DNA of 64,000 bases from Pseudomonas sp. 30_B (GCF_017491605.1 NZ_JAFGYY010000014.1:62001-126000), one strand, 5' to 3'. Counted from the stretch's first letter, positions 35,407 to 44,919 are shown. The notes: generated from the letters alone by a model not told the origin. Numbers and translations: made by a program.

Positions 35407-35420
35407 TGACTTTTGAGTCA
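35407..35420. promoter_or_regulatory. TGACTTTTGAGTCA element upstream of xdhA
   Basis: This element lies 63 bases before the xdhA start and is 12 of 14 identical to the one upstream of the purine permease at 27641. Its ends TGACT/AGTCA are inverted repeats. No TTGTRTACAA site was seen here, so xdh may be controlled differently. Confidence 0.45.
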
Positions 35421-35712
35421 ATAAAAATTCTGTCCAAGTGGTCAGAAAGTTTCTCTGTGGGTGAAGAGTGACGTGGTTGGGTTTTGTGTAGGAGCGCGCC
35501 ATGCGCGCGATCGCGGGCATGGCTCGCTCCTGCAGGGGGCGGCCGTAGGATGGGTGGAGCCTAGGCGATACCCATGCTGGATCGTTGATCGATGGGTATC
35601 GCCTCGCTCCACTCCATCCTACGAGAGCGCAGCACAGTCGCGACCAGGTGGCAGAAAGAAAAAAGGCGGCAAGCCGGGGTAGGGCTTGCCGCCAAGGTGT
35701 GGAACGCTTTGG
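35421..35712. repeat. xdhA-alkB spacer with two palindromic repeats and a terminator
   Basis: No gene is present. A REP-like hairpin spans 35488-35533. A longer inverted repeat spans 35545-35622, with arms starting GTAGGATGGGTGGAGC and ending CTCCATCCTAC around GCGATACCCAT. A terminator-like stem GGCGGCAAGCC/GGCTTGCCGCC lies at 35665-35693 and probably ends alkB. Confidence 0.7.
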
Positions 35713-36846
35713 TCAGGCTTGCTGGGTGGCGCTCAGCTGGTATTCCTCGCCGGCGTAGTAGGCACGCACCCGTGGGTTCATCACCGCGCGCCAGAGCGGC
35801 GGGAACAGCGCGAGGACGATCATCCCGGCATAGCCGTTGGGCAATTGCGGGCTTTCCTCGAAGTGCCGCAGCACCTGGTAGCGGCGCTTGGCGTTGGCGT
35901 GGTGGTCGGAGTGCCGTTGCAGGTGGAAGAGGAACAGGTTGGTCAGCAGGAAGTTGCTGTTCCAGGAATGCTCGTGGGTGGTCCGCTCGTAGCGCCCGGT
36001 TTCCAGGCGGCGACGGTGCAGGCCGTAATGTTCGACGTAGTTGACGATCTCCAGCAGGGTGAAGGCCATCACCGACTGACCGATGAAGTAGAGCGCGCCA
36101 ATCCAGCCGAAGGCGACGCTGAAGCCGACCAGGAACAGCGCGCTGATTGCGTACCACCCGATCAACTCGTTGCGCCAGTGCAGTGCGGGCAGGCCCTTGC
36201 GCTTGAGGCGCTCGCTCTCCAGCTTCCAGGCGTTGAGGAAGTTGTGCTTGTAGGCGTGGGGCAGGAATTCATACAGGCTCTGGCCGTAGCGCGAGGACGA
36301 GGCGTCCTCGGGTGTGGAGACATGCACATGGTGCCCGCGCACATGTTCGACCTTGAACCCCGCGTAGCACACTGCCGCCAGCAGCAGGCCGCCGGCGTTC
36401 TGCTCCAGTTGCGGGTCCTTGTGGATCAGCTCGTGGGAGACGGTGATGCCGATGGCGCCCATCACTGTGCCGACCGAGAGAATCCAGCCGAGCTGGCCGA
36501 CCCAGTTCCAGGCGTCATAAGTGGCCAGCACCCAGCCGCCATAGACCAGCATGCCCAGCAGCAGCGGTACGGTCAGCAGGCTGAGGAAGCGGTAGTAGCC
36601 CTCGCGCTCCATGGGCGGGACTTCCTCCAGCTCGTCCGGGTTGGCCGGGTCGCGGCCGACCACGAAGTCCAGCAGCGGGATCACCCCGAACACCACGGTG
36701 ATCACCAGCCAGGCCCAGGCATTGGGGTAGTTGCTGCCGTACGACCACCAGTAACTGAGCGGAATGCCGAACACCGGCACCAGCCAGATCCAGTAACCGG
36801 CCTTTTTCAGGCGCAGCATCCAGGCAGGGGAAAGGAAGGCGAACAT
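35713..36846 (-). CDS. alkB: Alkane 1-monooxygenase AlkB
   Basis: This 377-residue integral-membrane di-iron enzyme hydroxylates the terminal carbon of medium-chain alkanes. The His clusters are present: HELIHK, EHVRGHHVHVSTPEDASS, NYVEHYGLHRR and HLQRHSDHHANAKRRYQ. About six hydrophobic helices, starting AGYWIWLVPVFGIPLSYW, frame them. Rubredoxin genes are not in the window. A perfect 19-bp palindrome 27 bases upstream of the ATG suggests repression by the divergent GntR protein. Confidence 0.95.
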   Translation of the reverse strand: MFAFLSPAWMLRLKKAGYWIWLVPVFGIPLSYWWSYGSNYPNAWAWLVITVVFGVIPLLDFVVGRDPANPDELEEVPPMEREGYYRFLSLLTVPLLLGMLVYGGWVLATYDAWNWVGQLGWILSVGTVMGAIGITVSHELIHKDPQLEQNAGGLLLAAVCYAGFKVEHVRGHHVHVSTPEDASSSRYGQSLYEFLPHAYKHNFLNAWKLESERLKRKGLPALHWRNELIGWYAISALFLVGFSVAFGWIGALYFIGQSVMAFTLLEIVNYVEHYGLHRRRLETGRYERTTHEHSWNSNFLLTNLFLFHLQRHSDHHANAKRRYQVLRHFEESPQLPNGYAGMIVLALFPPLWRAVMNPRVRAYYAGEEYQLSATQQA

Positions 36847-36872
36847 GGGCGACTCCCGAAACGTCTTTATGT

Positions 36873-36891
36873 AGGATTGTCAGACAATCCT
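36873..36891. promoter_or_regulatory. Perfect operator palindrome between alkB and its divergent GntR gene
   Basis: AGGATTGTC-A-GACAATCCT has 9-bp perfect arms around one base. The TTGTCNGACAA core matches the operator type of FCD-domain GntR regulators. It lies where it would block alkB transcription or translation. The same core recurs at 61246-61256. Confidence 0.7.
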
Positions 36892-36959
36892 GCGCCCGTT
36901 CTTCCCGTTGGATGCACCAACCTTCGTTCTGTCGTCGACCCGCCGGAGGGGATGGTGCG

Positions 36960-36976
36960 GTAACACCCTGTGTTAC
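36960..36976. promoter_or_regulatory. GTAACAC-CCT-GTGTTAC palindrome upstream of the GntR gene
   Basis: This perfect inverted repeat with 7-bp arms and a 3-base centre lies 53 bases before the GntR ATG. It differs in sequence from the 36873 palindrome, so it may bind a second regulator of the GntR-smc transcript. Confidence 0.5.
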
Positions 36977-37028
36977 ACTGCACGGCCGCAGCACCCCATC
37001 GAAAGCGCCTCGATTCTTAAGGACAACC

Positions 37029-37688
37029 ATGACGTTCAAGGCCCCGGACAGCCTGGCTGAGCAGATCGCGCACCACCTTGCCGAACGCATCATCCGGGGC
37101 GAACTCAAGGAGCGCGAGCGCATCCAGGAGCAGAAGGTCACCCAGACCCTCAACGTCAGCCGCGGTTCGGTCCGCGAGGCGTTGCTGATCCTCGAGCGCC
37201 GCCACCTGGTGGTGATCCTGCCGCGCCGTGGTGCGCAGGTCTCCGAGCTGTCCGCGGCGCACGTCGAGAGCCTGTATTCGCTGGTCACTGAGCTGTACAT
37301 CATGCTCGCCAGCAGCGTGGCCCGGCGCTGGCGCGAAGAGGGCGACCTGCAGCCGTTCCTGGCGATCCAGCAGCGCCTGCTGGACAATCTCGAACGCGGC
37401 GACATCAATGCTTTCGTCGAATCCAGTTTCGACATCATGCGTGCCGCCTTCCCGTTCGCCGCCAACCCCTACCTGCAGGAAACCGTGGACAACCTCCTGC
37501 CGGCCATCAGCCGCACCTATCATCTGGCCCTGGAACGCCGCAAAGGCGAAATGAGCCAGTTCATCGGCAGCTTCGAGCAATTGCTTCGCGCCGTGGTCGG
37601 ACGTGACGAGGCGGCGATCCGCGAGGTGCTGCTCGACTACAGTCGGCGCAACAGCCAACTGGTCCTGGCCGCGCTGGCCGAACGTTAA
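37029..37688 (+). CDS. GntR-family (FCD) regulator upstream of smc
   Basis: This 219-residue protein has a winged helix (LAEQIAHHLAERIIRGELKERERI, then VTQTLNVSRGSVREALLILERRHLVVILPRRGAQV) and an FCD-type helical domain. The start at 37029 gives MTFKAPDSLAEQIAHHL; a longer frame upstream covers the palindromes and is rejected. It is divergent from alkB, which it probably represses, and only 18 bases before smc, so it may also lead the smc transcript. The effector is unknown; a fatty acid or alkane product is plausible. Confidence 0.85.
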   Translation: MTFKAPDSLAEQIAHHLAERIIRGELKERERIQEQKVTQTLNVSRGSVREALLILERRHLVVILPRRGAQVSELSAAHVESLYSLVTELYIMLASSVARRWREEGDLQPFLAIQQRLLDNLERGDINAFVESSFDIMRAAFPFAANPYLQETVDNLLPAISRTYHLALERRKGEMSQFIGSFEQLLRAVVGRDEAAIREVLLDYSRRNSQLVLAALAER

Positions 37689-37706
37689 GCATCCGGGGGA
37701 GGGCGC

Positions 37707-40700
37707 ATGCGGCTCAAGTGCATCAAGCTGGCGGGCTTCAAGTCCTTCGTCGACCCGACGACGGTCAGTTTCCCGAGCAACATGGCGGCCGTGGTCGGTC
37801 CCAACGGTTGCGGAAAATCCAACATCATCGACGCCGTTCGCTGGGTGATGGGCGAGAGTTCGGCGAAGAACCTCCGTGGCGAGTCGATGACCGACGTCAT
37901 CTTCAACGGCTCCAACACGCGCAAGCCGGTGACCCAGGCGTCCATCGAACTGGTGTTCGACAACTCCGACCAGACCCTGCTGGGCGAATACGCCAGTTAC
38001 ACCGAGATTTCCATCCGCCGCCGCGTCACCCGCGACGGCCAGAACACCTACTTCCTCAACGGCACCAAGTGCCGGCGCCGCGACATCACCGACATCTTCC
38101 TCGGCACCGGCCTGGGGCCGCGCAGCTACTCGATCATCGAACAGGGCATGATCTCCAAGCTGATCGAGGCCAAGCCCGAGGACCTGCGCAACTTCATCGA
38201 GGAAGCCGCCGGCATCTCCAAGTACAAGGAGCGCCGCCGCGAGACCGAGAACCGCATCCGCCGCACCCAGGAAAACCTCGCGCGCCTGACCGACCTGCGC
38301 GAAGAGCTGGAGCGCCAGCTGGAACGCCTGCACCGCCAGGCCCAGTCGGCGGAGAAGTACCAGGAGTTCAAGGCCGAGGAGCGCACCCTCAAGGCCCAGC
38401 TCGGCGCCCTGCGCTGGCGCGACCTGAACGAGCAGACCGGGCAGAAGGAAAAGGTGATCGGCGACCAGGAAGTGGCCTTCGAGGCCCTTGTCGCCGAGCA
38501 GCGCAGCGCCGACGCCAGCATCGAGCGCCTGCGCGACGGCCACCACGAGCTGTCGGAAACCTTCAATCAGGTGCAGGGGCGCTTCTATTCCGTGGGCGGC
38601 GACATTGCCCGCGTCGAGCAGAGTATCCAGCACGGCCAGCAGCGCCTGCGCCAGTTGCAGGACGACCTGCGCGAGGCGGAGAAGTCCCGCCAGGAAACCG
38701 AATCCCACCTGGGCCACGACCGTACCCTGTTGGCCACCCTGGCCGAAGAGCTGGAGCAGCTGGCCCCGGAACAGGAAATCAGCGCCGCCGCTGCCGAGGA
38801 GGCCACCGTCGGCCTGGAAGAGGCCGAGCAGCGCATGCAGGACTGGCAGCAGCGCTGGGACGCCTTCAACCAGCAGAGCGCCGAGCCGCGTCGCGAGGCG
38901 GAAGTCCAGCAGTCGCGCATCCAGCACCTGGAGCAGAGCCTGGAGCGCCAGGGCGAGCGCCAGCGCCGCCTGAACGACGAGCGTGCACAACTGGCGGCCG
39001 ATCCGGAAGATGCCGCGATCCTCGAACTGAGCGAGCAGGTCGCCGCCATCGAGCTGCTGCTGGAAGAGTCACAGATCGAAGAACAGGAACTGGCCGAGCG
39101 CCTGGAGCGCGTGCGCCAGTCCCTGCAGGAAAGCACCGCCGCACAGCACCAGGCGCAGGGCGAGTTGCAGCGCCTGAATGGCCGCATCGCCTCGCTGGAA
39201 GCGTTGCAGCAGGCCGCGCTCGATCCGGGCGACGGCACTGCGCAATGGTTACGCCAGCAGGGCCTGGAGCAGCGCCCGCGTCTCGCCGAAGGCCTGCGCG
39301 TGCAGCCGGGCTGGGAGCTGGCGGTGGAAACCGTGCTCGGCGCCGATCTGCATGGCGTGCTGCTGGATGATGTGAAAGGGCTGCCGTTTGACACGCTGGA
39401 AAAGGGCGAGCTGCGCTTGCTCGATCTGGCCGCCGGCGCCGTTTCCCGTCCCGGCAGCTTGCTGGACAAGGTCGAGACGAATGTCGACCTGAGCTACTGG
39501 CTGGGCCGCGTGCGCCCGGTGGAAACCCTCGACCAGGCACTGGCCCAGCGCGCTTCGCTGGGTGACGGCGAAAGCCTGATCAGCCGTGACGGGTATTGGG
39601 TCGGCCGCAACTTCCTGCGCGTGCGTCGGGGCGAATCCGCCGATGGTGGCGTGCTGGCGCGCGGCCAGGAGCTGGAGCGCCTCTATATCGAGCGCGAGAC
39701 GCTGGAGCAGCGCCTGGCTGAAATCGACGAGCAACTGGTACGCCTTCGCGACGAGCAGCGCCAGGCCGAAGAAGGCCGCGACCAGGTGCGCCGGCGTCTG
39801 CAGGACGAAGGCCGCCGCCAGGGCGAATTGAAGGCTCAATTGTCAGCGCAGCAGGCCAAGGTCGAGCAGTTGACCCTGCGCCGCCGCCGTCTGGACGAGG
39901 AGCTGGCGGAACTGGCCGAGCAGCACGCCATCGAGCAGGAACAACTGGGCGAAGCCCGCCTGAGCCTGCAGGAAGCCCTGGACGCCATGGCGGTGGACAC
40001 CGAGCGCCGCGAATCGCTGCTGGCCGAGCGCGACGGCATGCGCGAGAAGCTCGACCGCATCCGCCAGGAATCCCGCCAGCACAAGGACCATGCTCACCAG
40101 TTGGCCGTGCGCGTCGGCTCCCTGCGCGCCCAGCACGAATCCACCCGCCAGGCGCTGGAGCGCCTGGACAGCCAAGCCGTGCGCCTGGTCGAGCGCTGCG
40201 AGCAGCTCAACCTCAACCTGGAGGAGGGCGCCGCGCCGCTGGAAGAGCTGCGCATGCGCCTGGAAGAGCTGCTCGACCGGCGCATGGCGGTGGAAGATGA
40301 ACTCAAGCACGCGCGCCTGGCCCTGGAAGATGCCGACCGCCAGCTGCGCGACGCCGAGAAGCGCCGCAGCCAGGCGGAGCAGCAGTCGCAACTGCTGCGT
40401 GGCCAGCTGGAGCAGCAGCGCATGGAGTGGCAGGCCCTGAGCGTGCGGCGCAAGGCGTTGCAGGAGCAGCTCCACGAGGACGGCTACGACCTGCATGGCG
40501 TGCTGGCGACCCTGCCGCACGATGCCGCCGAGAAAATCTGGGAAACCCGCCTGGAAGAACTGGCCGCGCGCATCGGCCGGCTGGGCCCGATCAACCTGGC
40601 GGCCATCGAGGAATACCAGCAGCAATCCGAGCGCAAACGCTACCTGGACGACCAGAACGACGACCTGGTGGAAGCGCTGGAAACCCTGGAAAACGTGATC

Positions 40701-41195
40701 CGCAAGATCGACAAGGAAACGCGCAACCGCTTCAAGGAAACCTTCGACCAGATCAATGCTGGCCTTCAGGCATTGTTCCCCAAGGTTTTCGGCGGCGGCC
40801 ACGCTTATCTGGAACTTACCGGCGAGGATCTACTCGATACCGGGGTGGCGATCATGGCGAGGCCGCCGGGCAAGAAGAACAGCACCATCCATCTGCTGTC
40901 CGGTGGCGAGAAGGCCCTGACCGCTCTGGCGCTGGTATTTGCGATCTTCCAGCTGAACCCGGCACCGTTCTGCATGCTCGACGAAGTCGATGCGCCGCTG
41001 GACGATGCCAACGTCGGCCGTTATGCGCGGCTGGTGAAGGAGATGTCGGAGAAAGTGCAGTTCATCTATATCACCCACAACAAGATCGCCATGGAGATGG
41101 CCGATCAACTGATGGGTGTGACGATGCACGAACCGGGGTGTTCGCGACTGGTGGCAGTGGATGTCGAGGAGGCGGTGGCGCTGGCCGAAGCCTGA
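37707..41195 (+). CDS. smc: Chromosome segregation ATPase SMC
   Basis: This 1162-residue condensin ATPase compacts and segregates the chromosome. The N-terminal head has LAGFKSFVDPTTV and Walker A GPNGCGKSN; long coiled coils run from about 165-500 and 650-1000 around a hinge (near 510-620); the C-terminal head carries the signature LLSGGEKALTALAL and Walker B FCMLDEVDAPLDDANV. The length is normal. No scpA/scpB kleisin genes are beside it. GGGGGAG precedes the ATG. Confidence 0.96.
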   Translation: MRLKCIKLAGFKSFVDPTTVSFPSNMAAVVGPNGCGKSNIIDAVRWVMGESSAKNLRGESMTDVIFNGSNTRKPVTQASIELVFDNSDQTLLGEYASYTEISIRRRVTRDGQNTYFLNGTKCRRRDITDIFLGTGLGPRSYSIIEQGMISKLIEAKPEDLRNFIEEAAGISKYKERRRETENRIRRTQENLARLTDLREELERQLERLHRQAQSAEKYQEFKAEERTLKAQLGALRWRDLNEQTGQKEKVIGDQEVAFEALVAEQRSADASIERLRDGHHELSETFNQVQGRFYSVGGDIARVEQSIQHGQQRLRQLQDDLREAEKSRQETESHLGHDRTLLATLAEELEQLAPEQEISAAAAEEATVGLEEAEQRMQDWQQRWDAFNQQSAEPRREAEVQQSRIQHLEQSLERQGERQRRLNDERAQLAADPEDAAILELSEQVAAIELLLEESQIEEQELAERLERVRQSLQESTAAQHQAQGELQRLNGRIASLEALQQAALDPGDGTAQWLRQQGLEQRPRLAEGLRVQPGWELAVETVLGADLHGVLLDDVKGLPFDTLEKGELRLLDLAAGAVSRPGSLLDKVETNVDLSYWLGRVRPVETLDQALAQRASLGDGESLISRDGYWVGRNFLRVRRGESADGGVLARGQELERLYIERETLEQRLAEIDEQLVRLRDEQRQAEEGRDQVRRRLQDEGRRQGELKAQLSAQQAKVEQLTLRRRRLDEELAELAEQHAIEQEQLGEARLSLQEALDAMAVDTERRESLLAERDGMREKLDRIRQESRQHKDHAHQLAVRVGSLRAQHESTRQALERLDSQAVRLVERCEQLNLNLEEGAAPLEELRMRLEELLDRRMAVEDELKHARLALEDADRQLRDAEKRRSQAEQQSQLLRGQLEQQRMEWQALSVRRKALQEQLHEDGYDLHGVLATLPHDAAEKIWETRLEELAARIGRLGPINLAAIEEYQQQSERKRYLDDQNDDLVEALETLENVIRKIDKETRNRFKETFDQINAGLQALFPKVFGGGHAYLELTGEDLLDTGVAIMARPPGKKNSTIHLLSGGEKALTALALVFAIFQLNPAPFCMLDEVDAPLDDANVGRYARLVKEMSEKVQFIYITHNKIAMEMADQLMGVTMHEPGCSRLVAVDVEEAVALAEA

Positions 41196-41491
41196 TTTGG
41201 ATACAACTTGCAAGGCGCTTTGGAAATACTGAGCTACTCTTGTAAGGCATTGATTATATTGAGATAGCCATCGCGCCACGGACGCGCTCGCGATAGGCTG
41301 TGAAAAGTTGCAAAGACCAGGCGGAGTGTCGCCACAAGCAGTGTAAAGTTGCGTGCGAGCGTGTTAGCTTAACGCCCACTTTTGTATCGCGTGGAAAACA
41401 TCAGTCAGAACATGAAGTTGGCTCCACGTTTTCAAGGGATAGGATGTCCTTTTCTTCATCATCATTTTTTGTTCAGGGGCTACGGGATTAG
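41196..41491. other. AT-rich smc-zipA spacer
   Basis: This 296-base stretch is clearly richer in A and T than its neighbours. It contains an inverted repeat (AGCCATCGCG and CGCGATAGGCT, about 41267-41299), two GTGNAAAGTTGC segments near 41300 and 41342, and a T-rich tract (CTTTTCTTCATCATCATTTTTTG) just before zipA. The zipA promoter is expected here. A 63-codon frame inside it is not supported as a gene. Confidence 0.5.
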
Positions 41492-42385
41492 ATGGATATC
41501 GGTCTGCGCGAATGGCTGATCGTCATTGGGCTTATCGTGATCGCCGGCATTCTGTTCGACGGCTGGCGTCGTATGCGGGGTGGCAAGGGCAAGTTGCGCT
41601 TCAAACTGGATCGCCACTTCGCCAACCAGCCTGACGATGGGGATGACAGCAACCCTGAACTGCTCGGGCCGTCCCGCGTAGTCGAGTACCGCGAGCCGGC
41701 GCTCGACGAGGAAGACCTGCCCAAGGTCAGCGCCAAGGAGTCGCGCGGCAAGCGCCGTGGCGAACCGCGCCAGGGCGACCTGAACCTGGACGACCCGGCG
41801 CCGAACCTGCTCGGCCCGCTGGACGAGGAAGACTTCCCCAACCCGCTGGACGAAGCCCCGCTGGAGAAGGAAAAGCCGAAGAAAGAGCGCAAGAAGGACA
41901 AGGAGCGCGCCGCTGCCCCGGCCGCCGCTGCTTCCGCGCCCCTGGCTCCGGTCGAGGAAGTGCTGATCATCAACGTCATCAGCCGCGACGAGAACGGCTT
42001 CAAGGGCCCGGCGCTGCTGCAGAACATCCTGGAAAGCGGCCTGCGTTACGGCGAAATGGACATCTTCCACCGCCACGAGAGCATGGCCGGCAACGGCGAA
42101 GTGCTGTTCTCCATGGCCAATGCAGTCAAGCCGGGTACCTTCGATCTGGACAACATCGACCAGTTCAGCACCCGCGCCGTGAGCTTCTTCCTCGGCCTGC
42201 CGGGCCCGCGCCATCCCAAGCAGGCGTTCGACGTGATGATCGCCGCCGCCCGCAAGCTGGCCCAGGAGCTCAACGGCGAGCTGAAGGACGAGCAGCGCAG
42301 CGTGATGACCGCGCAGACCATCGAGCACTACCGCCAGCGCATCATCGATTTCGAACGGCGCGCCCTGACCCAGCAGAAGCGCTAA
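41492..42385 (+). CDS. zipA: Cell division protein ZipA
   Basis: This 297-residue bitopic membrane protein anchors FtsZ to the inner membrane. It has one N-terminal membrane helix (LREWLIVIGLIVIAGILFDGW), a basic patch, a long charged/Pro/Ala linker (about residues 50-150) and the C-terminal FtsZ-binding domain starting VLIINVISRDENGFKGPALLQ. It is followed by a terminator and ligA, the same neighbour order as in other Pseudomonas. Confidence 0.94.
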   Translation: MDIGLREWLIVIGLIVIAGILFDGWRRMRGGKGKLRFKLDRHFANQPDDGDDSNPELLGPSRVVEYREPALDEEDLPKVSAKESRGKRRGEPRQGDLNLDDPAPNLLGPLDEEDFPNPLDEAPLEKEKPKKERKKDKERAAAPAAAASAPLAPVEEVLIINVISRDENGFKGPALLQNILESGLRYGEMDIFHRHESMAGNGEVLFSMANAVKPGTFDLDNIDQFSTRAVSFFLGLPGPRHPKQAFDVMIAAARKLAQELNGELKDEQRSVMTAQTIEHYRQRIIDFERRALTQQKR

Positions 42386-42404
42386 GCTTCCCGCACGCTG
42401 CACA

Positions 42405-42431
42405 GAAGCCCCAAGCGACCCTTGGGGCTTC
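42405..42431 (+). terminator. Terminator after zipA
   Basis: GAAGCCCCAAG-CGACC-CTTGGGGCTTC forms an 11-bp stem followed by GTATTTC. The weak T tract may allow read-through into ligA, 42 bases downstream. Confidence 0.7.
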
Positions 42432-42472
42432 GTATTTCTACCTCAAGCAGAAAAGCCGCCCGAGATTCCCGC

Positions 42473-44866
42473 ATGACCGACTCCCAGACCGCTGCCGAAC
42501 GCATCGCCCAGCTGCGCAGCGAGCTCGACGACCACAACTACCGCTACTACGTGCTCGACGAGCCGAGCGTGCCGGACGCCGAGTACGACCGCCTGTTCCT
42601 CGAGCTGAAGGCGCTGGAGACCGAACATCCCGAGCTGATCACGCCCGAGTCGCCCACCCAGCGCGTCGGCGGCGCGGCGGCCTCGGCCTTCGGCGAGGTG
42701 CGCCATGAAGTGCCGATGCTGAGCCTGGGCAACGCCTTCGAAGAGCAGGACCTGAACGACTTCGATCGCCGCGTGCGCGAGGGCCTGGCGGACCAGCTGC
42801 CGTCCGCCGACCTGTTCGGCGGCGGCGCCGAGGTGGAATACAGCTGCGAGCCGAAGCTCGACGGCCTGGCTGTCAGCCTGCTGTACGAGAACGGCCTGCT
42901 CACCCGTGGCGCCACCCGTGGCGATGGCACCACCGGCGAAGACATCAGCGTCAACGTCCGTACCATCCGCAACGTGCCGCTGCGCCTGAAAGGCGAGGGC
43001 TGGCCGGCGGTGCTGGAGGTGCGCGGCGAGGTGTTCATGTCCAAGGCCGGTTTCGAGGCGCTCAACCAGCGGCAGATGGAAGCCGGCGGCAAGACCTTCG
43101 CCAACCCACGCAACGCTGCGGCGGGCAGCCTGCGCCAACTGGATTCGAAGATCACCGCGAGTCGCCCGCTGGAGTTCTGCTGCTACGGTTTCGGTCGCGT
43201 CGAGGGCGGCACGCTGCTCGGCACCCAGGTCGGCATCCTCGAGGCTCTCAAGGGCTGGGGTATCCCGATCAGTCGCGAGCTGAAGATGGCCAAGGGCGTC
43301 GAGGGCTGCCGCGCCTATTACGAAGACATCGGCGCCCGCCGCGACAGCCTCGCCTACGAGATCGATGGCGTGGTGTTCAAGGTCAACCGTATCGACTTCC
43401 AGCGCGAACTGGGCTTCCGCGCCCGCGAACCGCGTTGGGCCATTGCCCACAAGTTCCCGGCGCGTGAAGAGCTGACCGAACTGCTCGATGTGGAATTCCA
43501 GGTCGGCCGCACCGGCGCCGTGACTCCCGTCGCGCGCCTGAAGCCGGTACAGGTGGCTGGCGTGACCGTGTCCAACGCCACCCTGCACAACATGGACGAG
43601 GTGGCCCGCCTGGGCCTGATGATCGGCGATACGGTGATCATCCGCCGCGCCGGCGACGTGATCCCGCAGGTCATGCAGGTGGTCACCGAGCGGCGTCCGG
43701 CGGATGCGCGCCCGGTGGAAATCCCCACCCAGTGCCCGGTGTGTGGTTCGCAGGTCGAGCGCACCCAGCTGGTCAAGCGCAGCAAGGGCAAGGAGTCGGT
43801 CAGCGAAGGCGCCATCTATCGTTGCGTCGGCCGGCTGTTCTGCCAGGCGCAGCTCAAGCAGGCGATCATCCACTTCGTCTCGCGCCGCGCCATGGATATC
43901 GACGGCCTCGGCGACAAGATCGTCGAGCAACTGGTGGACAAGGGGCTGGTGAAGTCGCCCGCCGACCTCTACACCCTGACCTATGAACAGGTCATCGAGC
44001 TGGAAGGTTTCGCCGAGGTTTCCACGCGCAACCTGCTGGGCTCCATTGCCGAGAGTCGCACGCCGAGCCTGGCGCGCTTCGTCTTCGCCCTGGGCATCCC
44101 CGACGTGGGCGAGGAGACCGCCAAGCTGCTGGCGCGCTCACTGGGTTCGCTGGCGCGTATCCAGAAGGCGCTGCCGGAAGTGCTGACCTACCTGCCGGAC
44201 GTGGGCGCGGAAGTGGCCTATGAGATCCACAACTTCTTCGATGACGAGCACAACCGCAGTGTCATCGACGAGCTGCTCGATCCGCAGCACGGCGTCCAGT
44301 TGCAGGAGGAGGGCGAGGTTTCCGCCGAGTTCGCCGCCTGCGCGACCCTGGCCGGGTTCATCGACAAACTGAACATCCCCTTCATCGCTGCCACCGGCGC
44401 CGAGAAACTGGCCGACAAGACCGGCAGCCTCGACGCGCTGATCAGCCTCAGCCAGGACTGGCTGGACCTCAGCACCCTGAAGGGGGTGAACGAGAAAGCC
44501 AAGCAGTCGGTGCGCGAATACTTCGCCGACGCCGCGCGCGTCGAACGTGCCAAGGCAGTCGAAGCGCAGCTGCTGGAGTTCGGCATGCACTGGCGCAGCG
44601 AGCGCAAGGTGGTCGAAGGCCTGCCGCTGGCGGGCCAGACCTGGGTGCTGACCGGCACCCTGGAGGCCATGAGCCGCGACGTCGCCAAGGAAAAACTCGA
44701 AAGCCTGGGCGCCAAGGTGGCCGGCTCTGTCTCGGCCAAGACCCATTGCGTCGTGGCCGGACCGGGGGCGGGTTCAAAGTTGGCCAAGGCCCAGGAACTT
44801 GGCGTCGCCGTGATGGACGAAGAGCAGCTGGTCAAGCTGCTGGCCGAGCACGGCATCGGCGCCTGA
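42473..44866 (+). CDS. ligA: NAD-dependent DNA ligase LigA
   Basis: This 797-residue ligase seals nicks during replication and repair. It has the NAD-binding Ia region (DDHNYRYYVLDEPSVPDAEYD), the adenylated Lys in CEPKLDGLAVS, RGDGTTGED, an OB fold, a Cys4 zinc finger (CPVCGSQVE ... CVGRLFCQAQ), helix-hairpin-helix repeats and a C-terminal BRCT domain (LAGQTWVLTGTLEAMSRD). It is about 120 residues longer than E. coli LigA, as usual in Pseudomonas. The start at 42473 was preferred to one inside the preceding terminator. Confidence 0.95.
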   Translation: MTDSQTAAERIAQLRSELDDHNYRYYVLDEPSVPDAEYDRLFLELKALETEHPELITPESPTQRVGGAAASAFGEVRHEVPMLSLGNAFEEQDLNDFDRRVREGLADQLPSADLFGGGAEVEYSCEPKLDGLAVSLLYENGLLTRGATRGDGTTGEDISVNVRTIRNVPLRLKGEGWPAVLEVRGEVFMSKAGFEALNQRQMEAGGKTFANPRNAAAGSLRQLDSKITASRPLEFCCYGFGRVEGGTLLGTQVGILEALKGWGIPISRELKMAKGVEGCRAYYEDIGARRDSLAYEIDGVVFKVNRIDFQRELGFRAREPRWAIAHKFPAREELTELLDVEFQVGRTGAVTPVARLKPVQVAGVTVSNATLHNMDEVARLGLMIGDTVIIRRAGDVIPQVMQVVTERRPADARPVEIPTQCPVCGSQVERTQLVKRSKGKESVSEGAIYRCVGRLFCQAQLKQAIIHFVSRRAMDIDGLGDKIVEQLVDKGLVKSPADLYTLTYEQVIELEGFAEVSTRNLLGSIAESRTPSLARFVFALGIPDVGEETAKLLARSLGSLARIQKALPEVLTYLPDVGAEVAYEIHNFFDDEHNRSVIDELLDPQHGVQLQEEGEVSAEFAACATLAGFIDKLNIPFIAATGAEKLADKTGSLDALISLSQDWLDLSTLKGVNEKAKQSVREYFADAARVERAKAVEAQLLEFGMHWRSERKVVEGLPLAGQTWVLTGTLEAMSRDVAKEKLESLGAKVAGSVSAKTHCVVAGPGAGSKLAKAQELGVAVMDEEQLVKLLAEHGIGA

Positions 44867-44919
44867 CACGCCTTTCTTCCGATCAAAGAATCACGATCAA
44901 TGCATCAAGGAGCTACTCC

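Noticed and set aside
41300..41491. 63-codon frame in the smc-zipA spacer
   Set aside because: It has no clear ribosome site, an irregular composition and ends inside the zipA start region.
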